In this document: positions 8,867 through 18,860 of the stretch, piece after piece
Position numbering within the stretch: the first letter of the stretch is position 1
Layout: every line of letters starts with the position of its first letter
Assembly (NCBI RefSeq): GCF_000764185.1
Contig: NZ_JQEC01000068.1
Span: 1-45,926, forward strand
Direction of reading: 5' to 3'
Source: Colwellia psychrerythraea
GTDB taxonomy: Bacteria; Pseudomonadota; Gammaproteobacteria; Enterobacterales; Alteromonadaceae
Length of the DNA: 45,926 bases
The notes under the pieces: generated by a model
The model's database searches: none
Told to the model about the DNA's origin: nothing
What the model saw: the letters and a program-made list of their open reading frames with translations, nothing else
Program-made: the position numbers and the translations under genes

Positions 8867-9856
8867 TTAGACATTATTCTGTACATTCGGCATATGCCAG
8901 CCATTGTCGCTAACAAGCTTAGCCAGTCGTCGACGATCTTGACTAAACTCTTCATGCAACCAGGCGATAAAGGCATCAATATCATCAGTGGCGTGAGTTT
9001 CAGGGGCAACATAGTAGTAATACTGCCACGGGCTTTTGATGATCTGCACCTGTTCAGGCAGCAATAACTCAGCCTTTTCTAATTCATCCAAGACTAACAT
9101 TAAATCCATCATTGCCACGCCCTCACCCGCATTGGCCGCGATAATAGCCAAATCTAAACTATTAAACGTTATGCCTTTATCTGAGCTTTGATCACTATTG
9201 TCTGTTAGTGACAACCAGTATTTCCAATCTGATCTGTCTTCTGTGGGATGAATGGATACTTGATCAATGGCTTGTGCAACCGTGAGTAACTGTTGGTTTT
9301 TACATAACGATGAATGATAAATTGGCGCCATATATTCGCAGCGCAAACTATTATCAGCATAACGAGCGTCAGGATATTTTTCGCCAAATACTGCAACATC
9401 ATAACCACCGCTTTCTAGATTAATATTCACTCCAGCTTGAAACCAGGCCAAGGTTAAATTCACTTGTAAATTTGGATAGCGACTTCTGAATTTATGTAAC
9501 CGAGGAACTAGCCAACGCGCCGCAATACTGGTTTCCACCTTGATTTTAAGCTCACTTTTCAACGAGGGTGCCAATTGATAAATTGCACGGTTTAATTCAC
9601 CAAACTGTCTTGAGAGTAGCATTGATAATTCACGACCTTCATTGGTCAGCACTAAGCTGCGATGCAAACGATTAAATAGAATAAAACCCAAATTATCTTC
9701 AAGTTGTCGTATTTGACGGCTAACCGCACTTTGCGTGACATTGAGCTCAGTGGCTGCATGGGTAAAACTTAAATATCGGGCTGCTGTTTCAAATACACGT
9801 AAAGCATTTAAAGAATGAGGCAAATTTGAGTGGCGCTTAAGTGCATGACGTAGCAT
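8867..9856 (-). CDS. LysR-family transcriptional regulator (GcvA-like)
   Basis: 329 residues from ATG 9856. An N-terminal winged helix-turn-helix begins LNALRVFETAARYLSFTHAA and continues with NVTQSAVSRQIRQLE; this exact style is typical of GcvA/AmpR-type LysR proteins. The C-terminal part is the PBP2-like effector domain (about 105-300). ATGs at 9940 and 9883 would add residues not seen in the family; AGAG lies just before ATG 9856. It is divergent from the MATE transporter with about 130 bases between them, so it probably controls that gene and itself, the usual LysR arrangement. Effector unknown. Confidence 0.85.
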   Translation of the reverse strand: MLRHALKRHSNLPHSLNALRVFETAARYLSFTHAATELNVTQSAVSRQIRQLEDNLGFILFNRLHRSLVLTNEGRELSMLLSRQFGELNRAIYQLAPSLKSELKIKVETSIAARWLVPRLHKFRSRYPNLQVNLTLAWFQAGVNINLESGGYDVAVFGEKYPDARYADNSLRCEYMAPIYHSSLCKNQQLLTVAQAIDQVSIHPTEDRSDWKYWLSLTDNSDQSSDKGITFNSLDLAIIAANAGEGVAMMDLMLVLDELEKAELLLPEQVQIIKSPWQYYYYVAPETHATDDIDAFIAWLHEEFSQDRRRLAKLVSDNGWHMPNVQNNV

Positions 9857-9987
9857 GAGTTTCTCTAGGGAAATAAGTGACATGAGTTTTATGCATACCA
9901 GATTGGCATATTGCTCGTTTGAAAAACAGTAATTATTCACTTAACTTGGCTTTATTGAATTAAACTCACAGAAGATCGGGGATAATA

Positions 9988-11319
9988 GTGAAACAGCTAG
10001 CTAAGTTTGCAGTACCTTTAATCATTTCACAATTAGTTGCGCAATTAATGGTTATCTCAGATATTTGGATGATGTCGCGCATTGGCGTTACAACTATGGC
10101 TGCTGGTGGGCTTGCTGGCTCAGTTTTCAGCTTTATTTTTATTGTTGTGATGGGTTTAATAGGCTCGGTGGCTAACCTATTGGCGATAGCTTATGGAGAA
10201 AAACAGCATAATTCGAACAATAATGATGAGATTAGGCGGATTGTAAAAGGTGCCATTTTATTAGCCACGCTGATCAGCATTGCATTGCTGCCGTCATTTT
10301 ACCTACTACCGTCCTTGATGCTTATGATTGGCCAACCAGAGGAAATTATTACTCTGAGTATGCTTTATTTGCATGCGCTAAAATGGTCAATGTTACCGAA
10401 CCTTTTAATCTTGGTATTTCGCGGGCTTGCAATAGCCTTTGGGTCTTCGCGATCGGTATTATGGGCTTCGGTGATCACGGTTATACTGAACATTATTTTT
10501 AGTTATTTGTTCGCCTTTGTGTTGGATTTTGGCATAGTGGGTATTGGTTATGGTACCTCATTCGCTGCAGGGTTGATGGCTGTTTGTTACGGATTATGGC
10601 TATTTCGCCAACCACAGTTTTTGCCCTACAAGCCTTGGAATAAATGGTTTGAGTATAAACTCGCCACCATCAAACCCATTTTATCAATCGGAATCCCTGT
10701 TGCCCTAGCGACCGTAACAGAGTTTAGCTTAATTTCCGGTGCCGCCTTAATGGCAGGCAGTTTAGGTGTGGTCTCACTTGCCGCTCACCAAATAGCTTTA
10801 CAGATCTTAAGTTTTTCTTGGTGCATTTCCTATGGTTTTGCTCAGGCAACCTCTATTTTTGTCAGTAATCAATATGGCTCTAATCGAGACAAACAGGCCA
10901 TTATTCGTATTGCTCGCCATGGCTTGATCTTGGCGACCGGCTCAAGTATTTTGATAGGACTGTTGTTTAGCATTAACCCACAACTGTTGTCACAAGGGTT
11001 TGCCAAACCTGGTGATGCATTATTTGCTGAGCTGGTGGAGATGCTACCAGGTTTAATGCTAGTGGCGGCCGCCTGTTTTGTAGTTGATGCTTGGCAGTTA
11101 ACAGGGCTGAGTATTTTACGCGGTATGAAGATAGTACTTGGCCCAGCTTTACTGACAGGTGTTGGTTACTGCTTAGTTGGTTTACCTGCCGCTTGGTATT
11201 TAATGCCAATGTTTCATTTACAAGGCATATGGATGGGCATTGGTATTGGCCTTGGGGTAACGGGTTGTTTATTACTGGTACAGGTATGGATAAGCCTAAA
11301 CAACCTGAATTCTGGATAA
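9988..11319 (+). CDS. MATE-family efflux transporter
   Basis: 443 residues, about 12 membrane helices in two halves. It starts KFAVPLIISQLVAQLMVISD, the typical first MATE helix, with PLNLLILVFRG-like and GIPVALATVTEF segments opening later helices. MATE proteins export cationic drugs or metabolites in exchange for Na+ or H+. The start is GTG 9988 with GGGGAT ten bases upstream. The divergent LysR gene is the likely regulator. Substrate cannot be told from sequence; the related DinF and NorM branches are both possible. Confidence 0.9.
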   Translation: MKQLAKFAVPLIISQLVAQLMVISDIWMMSRIGVTTMAAGGLAGSVFSFIFIVVMGLIGSVANLLAIAYGEKQHNSNNNDEIRRIVKGAILLATLISIALLPSFYLLPSLMLMIGQPEEIITLSMLYLHALKWSMLPNLLILVFRGLAIAFGSSRSVLWASVITVILNIIFSYLFAFVLDFGIVGIGYGTSFAAGLMAVCYGLWLFRQPQFLPYKPWNKWFEYKLATIKPILSIGIPVALATVTEFSLISGAALMAGSLGVVSLAAHQIALQILSFSWCISYGFAQATSIFVSNQYGSNRDKQAIIRIARHGLILATGSSILIGLLFSINPQLLSQGFAKPGDALFAELVEMLPGLMLVAAACFVVDAWQLTGLSILRGMKIVLGPALLTGVGYCLVGLPAAWYLMPMFHLQGIWMGIGIGLGVTGCLLLVQVWISLNNLNSG

Positions 11320-11792
11320 GCAGCATTTGCTCAATATTCCCCTTTATCCAATTCTCAGCGTTAAAACGTCGATAAATAACCCGTTATTCATAAACGTTTT
11401 GCCTTGATAATCGAATAAATTGAAACATTGATAGCGTATATCGCTATTTAATCCGCTAAATTTTATTTGTAATAACCGTAAACTGTTGTTTTTACTTAAA
11501 CATCAAGCACTCATTATCCAGAGTTCAGGTTAAACAACCTAGCGAATACCACCGTTAACTAGGCATGTTGGAAGAAATATTAAATAACGTTCCTCTCTTT
11601 CAACCATAATCAAACGACGACAAGTCATTTAATTTAACTTTCCCCCCTTTACCTTGTATTAAAAACAAAAACACCACGGCAAGCGTGGTGTTTAATAATG
11701 TACGAGAAGCCCAGTCAGTTGAATACTGAGTATCGTTAGGGTTATTTTAATACCTTAGCTAAAACCTTAACTAAAAGCCTTATTTAAATAAC
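11320..11792. other. Convergent intergenic region
   Basis: No gene is seen in these 473 bases. The only clear element is the minus-strand terminator at 11660-11693. The remainder is AT-rich without repeats I can support. Confidence 0.5.
11660..11693 (-). terminator. Terminator of the M16 peptidase gene
   Basis: A perfect 10-bp stem (AAACACCACG with CGTGGTGTTT, 11669-11693) and a 5-base loop. Read on the minus strand it is followed by TTGTTTTT. It lies about 100 bases after the peptidase stop codon. On the plus strand the T-run is weak, so it may also partly stop MATE transcripts. Confidence 0.8.
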
Positions 11793-14711
11793 CTATTTAA
11801 ACACCTTGTCTACCGCGATAACTTCAACATTTTTCGCCGGTAATGTTAACTGGTAACTTTCGATAATTTTATCGGTAGCTAAAAGCTCAGCAGGTTTTTC
11901 ACTGTTATATTTCAGCGGTGATACTTGCTCAGACAACAAACGTTTTTTCATATCTTTACCATCGCTTGAAATGAAAACATAGTGAATATCATCAGTTTGT
12001 AAGTTCTCTTTAATAACACGATTAACATCGGCTAACGATAGCTTGGCAAATTCGCCACGTACATACTTAACAAACTCTTCTGTTTGATAAAACTCACTAT
12101 CAAGTGCGTAACCTAACTGCTGGTCTTGGCTAGCCACTAATTGCGGCGCATAGTTAGTTAAGTAATTACGTGTCGCCTGAAAGTCTTTTTCACTCATGCC
12201 ATTTTTAATCAGTTTGTCCAGCTCATATAAAGCGGCACGGGTAGCAAAATGCGCATCATTATTTGAACGCAGTGGACGTAACCATACTTGGAAAATCTGG
12301 CTTGAACGGCCTAAATTTGCGTCAGGTTTGGTTTGGTACATGCCACGTGGGAAATACTCAATATAAGAATAATCACCATAGTTCATACCACGTGCTTGAC
12401 GTATTTGTTGATACAAGTAGCTGTTAGAACTACGATGTTCACCAAAGTACGAACGTACTAACCAAAGTGCGGCCCAGTCTTTGTCACTGCGCAGAGTATC
12501 AATGGGGAAACCAAAAGATACAGCCGTTGATTGCGCTGTTTTTTCAACGATTGTCGCATGATGACCTTTTAAAACCGGTGCTTTGGCAATAGTTAAGCGT
12601 TTTTCATCACCTTTAGGTAAAACCGTTAAGTCAGACATTAACTGCGCTTTTAAAGCACTTGGCATAGCGCCAGTAATGCCTAGGTTTAATTTCGCTTGGG
12701 TAAGTTGGCTGCTATAGAAAGCTTTAACATCTTCAATGGTGATTGATTCTAAGTCAGACAAATCACCACTATTATAGTTTGCATAAACATGGCCTTGATA
12801 CAATTCACTATAAAGCACCTCTTTCCCTAACTCTTCATCATTAGAAGATTTAAGACCTGATTTAATACCGTCAATTAACTCTTTTTTCAGACGTTTGAAG
12901 TCGTCTTCACGCCAGCCTGGGTTCAACAGTTGATCGCTGATTAATTGATACCATTGACCAGCATTGTCTTTGTGAACTCGGCCAGTAAATGACATCATTT
13001 CTTTATCAAGCTGAGACGAAAACTGTCCTGCTAAAGGATATAAACCTTGCTGAATGTCTTTATAACTACGCGTTTGTGAACCACCTTGGGTTAACATGCG
13101 CGCAGTCAATGCTGCCACGCCTTTTTTCCCTACAGGATCGGCTGCAGCACCGGTATAAAACAGGAAGTTAACATCAATCAACGGTGAATCATTAGTCTTA
13201 TCTAACACCGAAAACAGCGGCGTGCTAGGGTGAGCCTTTTCCATCTCAATTTTTGCCACCGCGCCGTTTAAGTCTACTTCTTGGGCAAAGCCAGCAACTT
13301 TATCTAATGCTGATAAGGTCACCGTGGTGCGGTTTTCATCGATGAAATATTGATTGGCGATATCTTTGATATCTTGTGCCGAAATATTGTCAAAGCTATT
13401 ATATAGATGGTTAATCGTTTCTGGATCGCGATCAAAGTGCATGTAACCTGCAAGTGTAGAAGCGATAGACTCTGAAGAATCTAAGCTATTAACAAAACTA
13501 TATTTTAAATTAGATTTTAAGTTATCAAGCTTTTCTGTAGAAACTAGCTCAGTACGTGCTTGTACGTAGGTACGGTTCACTGCATCACGGACAATGGCCA
13601 AATCTTTTTCTTCATTCACTTTGATAAATACGTGACGTAAACCCGCATCTTTTGTTTCAGGGTTGTAGTTAAACATTTGGCTCGCCAGCTGCTTATCTAC
13701 CACTAGCTCTTGATACAAGGCTGAGTTATTTGAAAAATACAATTCAGAAATTAAATCTAAAGCAGCACGATCTTTTTTCTTCGGTTGCCAATCAGAGCCT
13801 TTATAAGAAACTAATAACCAATGACCTGGTAAACCATCAAACTTTTCATGGACATATTTCGCTGCTTGTTGTTTTGGCTCGGCTGCTATCTCATTAACAA
13901 AATCACCTTTTTTCCAACTGCCCCAATGCTTTTCTACCATCGCCATTGTCGCTTTTGGATCAACATCACCAACAATCACCAATGATACATATTCTGGCTT
14001 ATAAAACTGTGCAAAGAACTTTTCACCATAAGCAATTTGCTCAGGCATTGCTTCTACATCTTCAAAGAAACCCATGGTGGTATGTTTATAGGTATGGGTA
14101 TCAAACGCTTCTTTTCGTACTGCCGCTAATAGTTTGCGAATTGGGCTAGCATTATTTTTTAAGTATTCGCCTTTTACAGTTAATGCTTCAGTTTTAAATT
14201 GTGCATCTGTGTATTTAAGGTTTTTAAAGTGATCAGCTTGAATTTCTAATATTTTATCTAAATGTGTTTTAGAAAAATCTAAGTGATAATTGGTGTAATC
14301 GTTGGTCGTGTAAGCACCATTATCAACACCGGCATTTTTAAATAAGTCTGAATAAACATCTTGTGGAAATTTCTCTGAGCCCTTAAACATCATATGTTCA
14401 AAGAAATGCGCAAAGCCAGTTCTACCTGCTTCATCTTCATCACGAGAACCGACTGATACGGGAATTTGTACAGAAACAAGATCTGGATAGTCTGTTTTCA
14501 CCACTAATACCCGTAAGCCATTCGCTAACTCTTTAAATAAGTATTTTTGGCTAAAGACTTTATTGGCGCTATTTTCGGCTGATGCGCTATTGCTAGCGGC
14601 CGAACTTGTACCGTCGGTGGTTGCCATACAGGCGGATAACGTTAAACTTGCGGCTATCACCGCCGCCAAATATTTCTTTTTCATCTTACTTTTCATATTA
14701 GCTTCCATCAT
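11793..14711 (-). CDS. M16-family zinc peptidase lipoprotein (pitrilysin/insulinase type)
   Basis: 972 residues: a lipoprotein signal with lipobox LSAC (Cys28), so anchored to a membrane facing the periplasm. An active M16 half follows, with the inverted zinc motif HFFEH (102-106) in GFAHFFEHMMFKGSEKFP, then a middle region and a second, inactive M16-like half (from about 500, GAAADPVGKKGVAALTARML). This single-chain two-half layout is normal for bacterial M16B-type peptidases of Alteromonadales. It probably degrades short peptides in the periplasm. The start is ATG 14711 with AGGGA just upstream; in-frame ATGs at 14696 and 14684 are alternatives that keep the signal. It has its own terminator and is divergent from the aminotransferase gene. 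Confidence 0.92.
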   Translation of the reverse strand: MMEANMKSKMKKKYLAAVIAASLTLSACMATTDGTSSAASNSASAENSANKVFSQKYLFKELANGLRVLVVKTDYPDLVSVQIPVSVGSRDEDEAGRTGFAHFFEHMMFKGSEKFPQDVYSDLFKNAGVDNGAYTTNDYTNYHLDFSKTHLDKILEIQADHFKNLKYTDAQFKTEALTVKGEYLKNNASPIRKLLAAVRKEAFDTHTYKHTTMGFFEDVEAMPEQIAYGEKFFAQFYKPEYVSLVIVGDVDPKATMAMVEKHWGSWKKGDFVNEIAAEPKQQAAKYVHEKFDGLPGHWLLVSYKGSDWQPKKKDRAALDLISELYFSNNSALYQELVVDKQLASQMFNYNPETKDAGLRHVFIKVNEEKDLAIVRDAVNRTYVQARTELVSTEKLDNLKSNLKYSFVNSLDSSESIASTLAGYMHFDRDPETINHLYNSFDNISAQDIKDIANQYFIDENRTTVTLSALDKVAGFAQEVDLNGAVAKIEMEKAHPSTPLFSVLDKTNDSPLIDVNFLFYTGAAADPVGKKGVAALTARMLTQGGSQTRSYKDIQQGLYPLAGQFSSQLDKEMMSFTGRVHKDNAGQWYQLISDQLLNPGWREDDFKRLKKELIDGIKSGLKSSNDEELGKEVLYSELYQGHVYANYNSGDLSDLESITIEDVKAFYSSQLTQAKLNLGITGAMPSALKAQLMSDLTVLPKGDEKRLTIAKAPVLKGHHATIVEKTAQSTAVSFGFPIDTLRSDKDWAALWLVRSYFGEHRSSNSYLYQQIRQARGMNYGDYSYIEYFPRGMYQTKPDANLGRSSQIFQVWLRPLRSNNDAHFATRAALYELDKLIKNGMSEKDFQATRNYLTNYAPQLVASQDQQLGYALDSEFYQTEEFVKYVRGEFAKLSLADVNRVIKENLQTDDIHYVFISSDGKDMKKRLLSEQVSPLKYNSEKPAELLATDKIIESYQLTLPAKNVEVIAVDKVFK

Positions 14712-15089
14712 TGTTCCCTATATTTTTATCACTGTATCTTATGTAACTCTACGAAGTTTTTCATTAGTTTTATGAGTTAAAGCTGTGATATCAGGTGGTG
14801 TCATGTAACAAATAATTTACATATAGCAAATAAATAAAATTTAAACGGAATATTTTTGCTTGGCATCACGGTAGTAACCCAACAGAATGGGGTAATTCCC
14901 TTAGCCTGACTCGATTAACAGCTGATAACGATTGAACTAATAAGCTGTTAGTCATAACATTCATTTATCTGTTCATTGTCTACTTTAAAAGCCATTTGAA
15001 CCTTATTTAAGTAATAGTCACTTAAGAAATTTCCATTTAAACTATTTTCACATAAACATTCACTACTTAAAATAATAAGAGAGTCTTTA
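14712..15089. other. Divergent promoter region
   Basis: Lies between the M16 peptidase and the aminotransferase. An 8-bp dyad (TAACAGCT 14916-14923, AGCTGTTA 14943-14950) could be an operator. A 64-codon minus-strand frame across the aminotransferase start has no family resemblance and is not called. Confidence 0.4.
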
Positions 15090-16277
15090 GTGTCATCTTC
15101 TTTCACCAGTAAACTGCCTAATATAGAAACCAGTATTTTCACTGAAATGTCAGTAATGGCTAATCAATATCAAGCCATTAATTTATCTCAAGGCTTTCCT
15201 GAATTTGAACCGCCTGCTTATTTGAAAGATAAAATTAATCAAGCCATCAGTGAAGGCAAGAATCAATATTCACCATCAAACGGTTTACCTGAGCTGTTAA
15301 CTGAAATTGCCAACATGGTACATAGACAGTATCAAACGCATTTAACCGATGGACAAAAACTCGATGGGCTAAACAACGTCACCATTACCTCAGGCGCTAC
15401 CGAAGCATTATGGGTCGCGATACAAACCTTAGTTAGCCCTGATGATGAAGTAATTATTTTTGATCCCGCCTACGACTCTTATGAGCCTGCTGTTGAACTA
15501 GCGGGTGGTATTTGTCGCCATATCACACTTGCTGCGCCAAGTTATGCAATAAACTGGGCTGTGGTAGAGCAAACCATTAATGCAAACACACGCGCCATTA
15601 TTATCAACAGCCCACACAATCCTACAGGCTCAATATTGAGTCAAGCTGATCTTAGTGCGCTACAGGGCTTGGTTGAGAAATATAATTTATATGTCATCAG
15701 CGATGAAGTATATGAGCATATGACCTTTGACGGTTTACGCCATGAAAGTGTTTTGCGCTTCCCCGAGTTATTTAAACGCGCCTTTGTCATCTCTAGCTTT
15801 GGTAAAACATTTCATTGTACCGGCTGGAAAATGGGTTATTGTGCCGCCCCCGATGAGCTTACGGCCGAGTTTAGAAAAATTCATCAATACGTTACCTTTT
15901 GTTCTTTTACCCCTGCACAAATTGCCATTGCGCACATGTTAAAAGCTCAACCGACACATATCACCGAGTTAGCTAGTTTCTATCAACAAAAAAGAGATGT
16001 GCTCATTAACGCACTGCAAGACTCTCGTTTTACCCTACTCCCCTCAAAAGGTACTTATTTCTTATTGTTGGATTATTCGGCCATATCACAACTCAGTGAC
16101 CGTGAATTTTGTCAGTGGTTAACCAAGGAGATAGGTGTTGCCGCCATTCCACTCAGCCCATTTTATCCAGCAGAGCAACGAGAGGCTTATCAGCAAAACA
16201 ATAAAGTTATTCGACTCTGTTTTGCTAAAAATGACGAAACTTTACTTAAAGCAGCGAAAATATTATGTCAACTTTAA
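15090..16277 (+). CDS. ybdL: Methionine/glutamine-type PLP aminotransferase (YbdL-like)
   Basis: 395 residues, fold-type I aminotransferase. The N-terminus NLSQGFPEFEPPAYL and NQYSPSNGLPELL are typical of the YbdL/KAT subgroup. Also present are SGATEALW, NSPHNPTG with the PLP-contacting Asn, SDEVYEHMTFDG, and the PLP-binding Lys in SSFGKTFHCTGWK. E. coli YbdL prefers methionine, and related enzymes use glutamine to re-aminate 2-oxo-4-methylthiobutanoate. The start is GTG 15090 with AAGAGAG ahead. The 3' end overlaps the next gene by 13 bases, an omega-amidase that removes the product of glutamine-dependent transamination. The two are translationally coupled and very probably one pathway. Confidence 0.9.
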   Translation: MSSSFTSKLPNIETSIFTEMSVMANQYQAINLSQGFPEFEPPAYLKDKINQAISEGKNQYSPSNGLPELLTEIANMVHRQYQTHLTDGQKLDGLNNVTITSGATEALWVAIQTLVSPDDEVIIFDPAYDSYEPAVELAGGICRHITLAAPSYAINWAVVEQTINANTRAIIINSPHNPTGSILSQADLSALQGLVEKYNLYVISDEVYEHMTFDGLRHESVLRFPELFKRAFVISSFGKTFHCTGWKMGYCAAPDELTAEFRKIHQYVTFCSFTPAQIAIAHMLKAQPTHITELASFYQQKRDVLINALQDSRFTLLPSKGTYFLLLDYSAISQLSDREFCQWLTKEIGVAAIPLSPFYPAEQREAYQQNNKVIRLCFAKNDETLLKAAKILCQL

Positions 16278-17053
16278 CCATAGCCGCAGTGCAATACGAT
16301 ATTCGTTGGTTAGATCAACCAGCCAATTTTAATCAGTTAGAGCTGCTCATCGAAAATCACTTTACTGACAATGCAGCTGCCGACTTATTATTACTACCAG
16401 AAACTTTTTCAACGGGTTTTTGTATTAATAAAAGCGATGTACAAGAGCCAGAAGATGGCGGCCTTGCGTTAGCCTGGCTAAAGAAAATTGCACAACAATA
16501 TAACTGCGTAGTAGCTGGCAGTGTTTTAGTGAGCCAAAACAATAAAAAGGTGAACCGCTTTTATTGGGTATTTGCTGACGGCACGGTTGAACATTACGAC
16601 AAACGTCATTTATTTCGTTTGGGTAAAGAGCAGGACTATGTTGAACAAGGCCAAAACAGAAAAATAATCACCATTAATGGCATCAAAATACTGCCATTGG
16701 TTTGTTATGATTTGCGCTTCCCCGTTTGGTCTAGAAATCGCCAAGATTATGATCTTATGATCAATGTAGCTAACTGGCCTGCTGCGCGACGTAATGTCTG
16801 GGATACCTTATTAAAAGCACGGGCAATGGAGAATCAAACTTTTGTTGTTGGTGTGAATCGTATCGGTGACGACGGTAGCAATACCCCTCACTCTGGTGGC
16901 ACCACTATCATTGATTTTACCGGTGAAAGCATTATTTGTGCTGCTGATAATCAACAACAAATCATTACTACACAACTCGACTTTAGCAAGCTGGAGAAAT
17001 TCAAACATGACTTCCCAGCATTTTTAGATGCAGATGAATTTGAATTATTGTAA
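16265..17053 (+). CDS. Omega-amidase, nitrilase superfamily (YafV/NIT2-like)
   Basis: 262 residues. The Glu-Lys-Cys triad of carbon-nitrogen hydrolases is visible: Glu46 in LLPETF, Lys113 in YDKRHLF, Cys147 in LVCYDLRFP. The end pattern GGTTIIDFTGE also fits. YafV-type enzymes hydrolyse 2-oxoglutaramate (the cyclising product of glutamine transamination) to 2-oxoglutarate and ammonia, pulling the partner aminotransferase forward. Its ATG lies inside the aminotransferase gene (13-base overlap), which is strong evidence for coupling. Function in methionine salvage or ketoacid re-amination is inferred from the pairing, which is known in other bacteria and plants. Confidence 0.9.
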   Translation: MSTLTIAAVQYDIRWLDQPANFNQLELLIENHFTDNAAADLLLLPETFSTGFCINKSDVQEPEDGGLALAWLKKIAQQYNCVVAGSVLVSQNNKKVNRFYWVFADGTVEHYDKRHLFRLGKEQDYVEQGQNRKIITINGIKILPLVCYDLRFPVWSRNRQDYDLMINVANWPAARRNVWDTLLKARAMENQTFVVGVNRIGDDGSNTPHSGGTTIIDFTGESIICAADNQQQIITTQLDFSKLEKFKHDFPAFLDADEFELL

Positions 17054-17420
17054 CGAGTGAAAAATACCATTTTTGATGCCTCAAAGTTGAGGTTTTACTC
17101 TATGGTTGGCATCGCGATAATGGCTAATCGAAAGGGGTTACAACTAATCACTTTTCACAAATAATCAGGAATATTTTTGAACAGCTGTAACAGACATACG
17201 CAGCAAGTGAACCACATGGATGTGGTGAATGATCACCGTGGTGCCTTACTTAGTCGCACATTCAACCTTAAATATGATAACTAGTACCACAAAGCCGACC
17301 TAATTCATCGGTTAAATCATCCTACCTAATGACCACTTAGATACGAAAGCTGAGGTTAGCCTTTACTTATCTAATAGCTATCTTTTGACAACAAAGGCAT
17401 TTACTCGATTGCTCAATAAA
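17054..17420. other. Convergent intergenic region with terminator and repeat words
   Basis: After the omega-amidase stop, a 6-bp stem (CCTCAA/TTGAGG, 17079-17092) followed by TTTT is a likely terminator. Farther on, 17336-17383 has TTAGATACGAAAGCTGA and ACTTATCTAA, words also seen near 2930-2965; the TTAGATA and TATCTAA ends are inverted. No gene. Confidence 0.45.
17079..17096 (+). terminator. Short terminator after the aminotransferase/omega-amidase pair
   Basis: CCTCAA and TTGAGG pair across a 2-base loop and are followed by TTTT. Flanking GAGT/ACTC and AAAA/TTTT stretches can extend the structure. The tiny loop makes it less certain. Confidence 0.45.
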
Positions 17421-18776
17421 CTAACCAAAGAGGCACCTGAAACAAGCACCTTTTGGACGAGTGAGATAAACTAAATCTCCACCATGATTAATCATGATCT
17501 GCCTTGAAAGGCTCAAACCAATACCTGAACCTTGCTGCTTGGTGGTAAAAAAAGGGACAAAGATCATCTCAATCACATTTTCGCGAATACCTGTACCATT
17601 GTCAGCAACTTCAACATAGAGTTGTTGGGCTTTGTTTTGTGCGACTGTTAATGAGATTTGACTTTTAACCGCAGAACTCCCCTGTAAACCATCCTTAAAA
17701 TTATGCTGTTGATTATTATGTGATTTTATCGCTTCTATAGCATTTTTAATCAAATTAATAAGTACTTGTTCAATTTGAGCACTATCTAACATGACCAATT
17801 GTTTATTCTGAATATCAATGGTTAGGGTGGTATTACATTCGGCAAGTTGTTGTCTATGTAGCATTTCTATTCGCGCTAAAATAGTGGCTAATTGAGTAGG
17901 CACTAAATTTGGCATAGGTAAGCTGCTAATCTGTCGAAAGCTAGCGATAAACTCACCTAAGTATTGAGTACGAGCAGCTAATGTCTTTAGTGCTAAGGTT
18001 AAATCTTGTTTGTTTTCTTCATCGATAAAGCTCAGACTTTTTGGAATCAGTCCCTGACAAGTTTGTGCAATAGAAGCTAACGGGGTTATGGTATTAGCAA
18101 CTTCATGAGTAAGTACGTGTGTGAGCCGTTTATAAGCCTGCTGCTCTTTATTTAACAACAACTCATGAATTGATTGTAACGTGACAATTTTACGCGTTTG
18201 TCCTTGAATCTCAGCAATACTCACTTGTAAGGTTAAGGTATCTTGCTGCTCGCCATGTAACCATTGTACGGTACTATGCACATTTTTTTGTGCGGCTAAA
18301 ATTAAAGTACCAATATGACTAAGCTCATTGAGATGCACGGCACTCTTGCCAAGTAATCTAGCAACAGCGGGATTAGACTCAATAATATTTCCTTGGGCAT
18401 CACAAACGATGACAGCTAGCTCTACATGTATCAGTAAGGCTTTTAAAAACTCGCTTTTTTGCTCAGCAACAAAACGTGCTGACTGCATTTGTTGTTTAAC
18501 CCCTTCAAAACTTTGGCGCATTGGGTGATTAGCGCTAAATCCCAATGAATTGTCACCATTAGCGAGTGCTCTTATCACTTGTATCAGTTGCTGGTCTTGG
18601 CGCTTAAAAAGTGTCAGTAATGAGCTAATTACCGAAAGTGATATCACTAATATCAGCAACCAAGTCGCAGACACGCCAATGGTGATATAAACGCTGGTCA
18701 GCAGTGTAATACAAACGAATAATGCAATAAGGTTAATAACCAATAATAATTGAGGTCGATTTTTTATAGGATTCAT
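17421..18776 (-). CDS. Membrane sensor histidine kinase (NtrB-like) for the sigma-54 circuit
   Basis: 451 residues. Two membrane helices lie close together at the N-terminus (about 11-33 and 38-57) with almost no periplasmic loop. A PAS-like segment follows (about 115-200, VIVCDAQGNIIESNPAVARLLGK), then the phospho-acceptor His224 in LTHEVANTITPL, an unusual H-box in which the residue after His is Glu and the usual Arg-Pro is replaced. The ATP-binding domain has LINLIKNAIEAIK, VADNGTGI, FFTTKQQGSGIGLSL. It lies 84 bases after the response-regulator gene in the same direction, so it is its cognate kinase. The short loop suggests sensing in the membrane, as in kinases that watch transporters or envelope stress. 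Confidence 0.9.
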   Translation of the reverse strand: MNPIKNRPQLLLVINLIALFVCITLLTSVYITIGVSATWLLILVISLSVISSLLTLFKRQDQQLIQVIRALANGDNSLGFSANHPMRQSFEGVKQQMQSARFVAEQKSEFLKALLIHVELAVIVCDAQGNIIESNPAVARLLGKSAVHLNELSHIGTLILAAQKNVHSTVQWLHGEQQDTLTLQVSIAEIQGQTRKIVTLQSIHELLLNKEQQAYKRLTHVLTHEVANTITPLASIAQTCQGLIPKSLSFIDEENKQDLTLALKTLAARTQYLGEFIASFRQISSLPMPNLVPTQLATILARIEMLHRQQLAECNTTLTIDIQNKQLVMLDSAQIEQVLINLIKNAIEAIKSHNNQQHNFKDGLQGSSAVKSQISLTVAQNKAQQLYVEVADNGTGIRENVIEMIFVPFFTTKQQGSGIGLSLSRQIMINHGGDLVYLTRPKGACFRCLFG

Positions 18777-18860
18777 GACTTACAATTCGTTAAATTAAGA
18801 GAAACTAGTGAGTGATAACATTCAGTGCTATTAAAAATTATATGTTGCTGGTTTACGTAA

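Noticed and set aside
14948..15142. 64-codon minus-strand frame across the aminotransferase start
   Set aside because: It overlaps the start of a well-supported gene, lacks a ribosome site and resembles no family.
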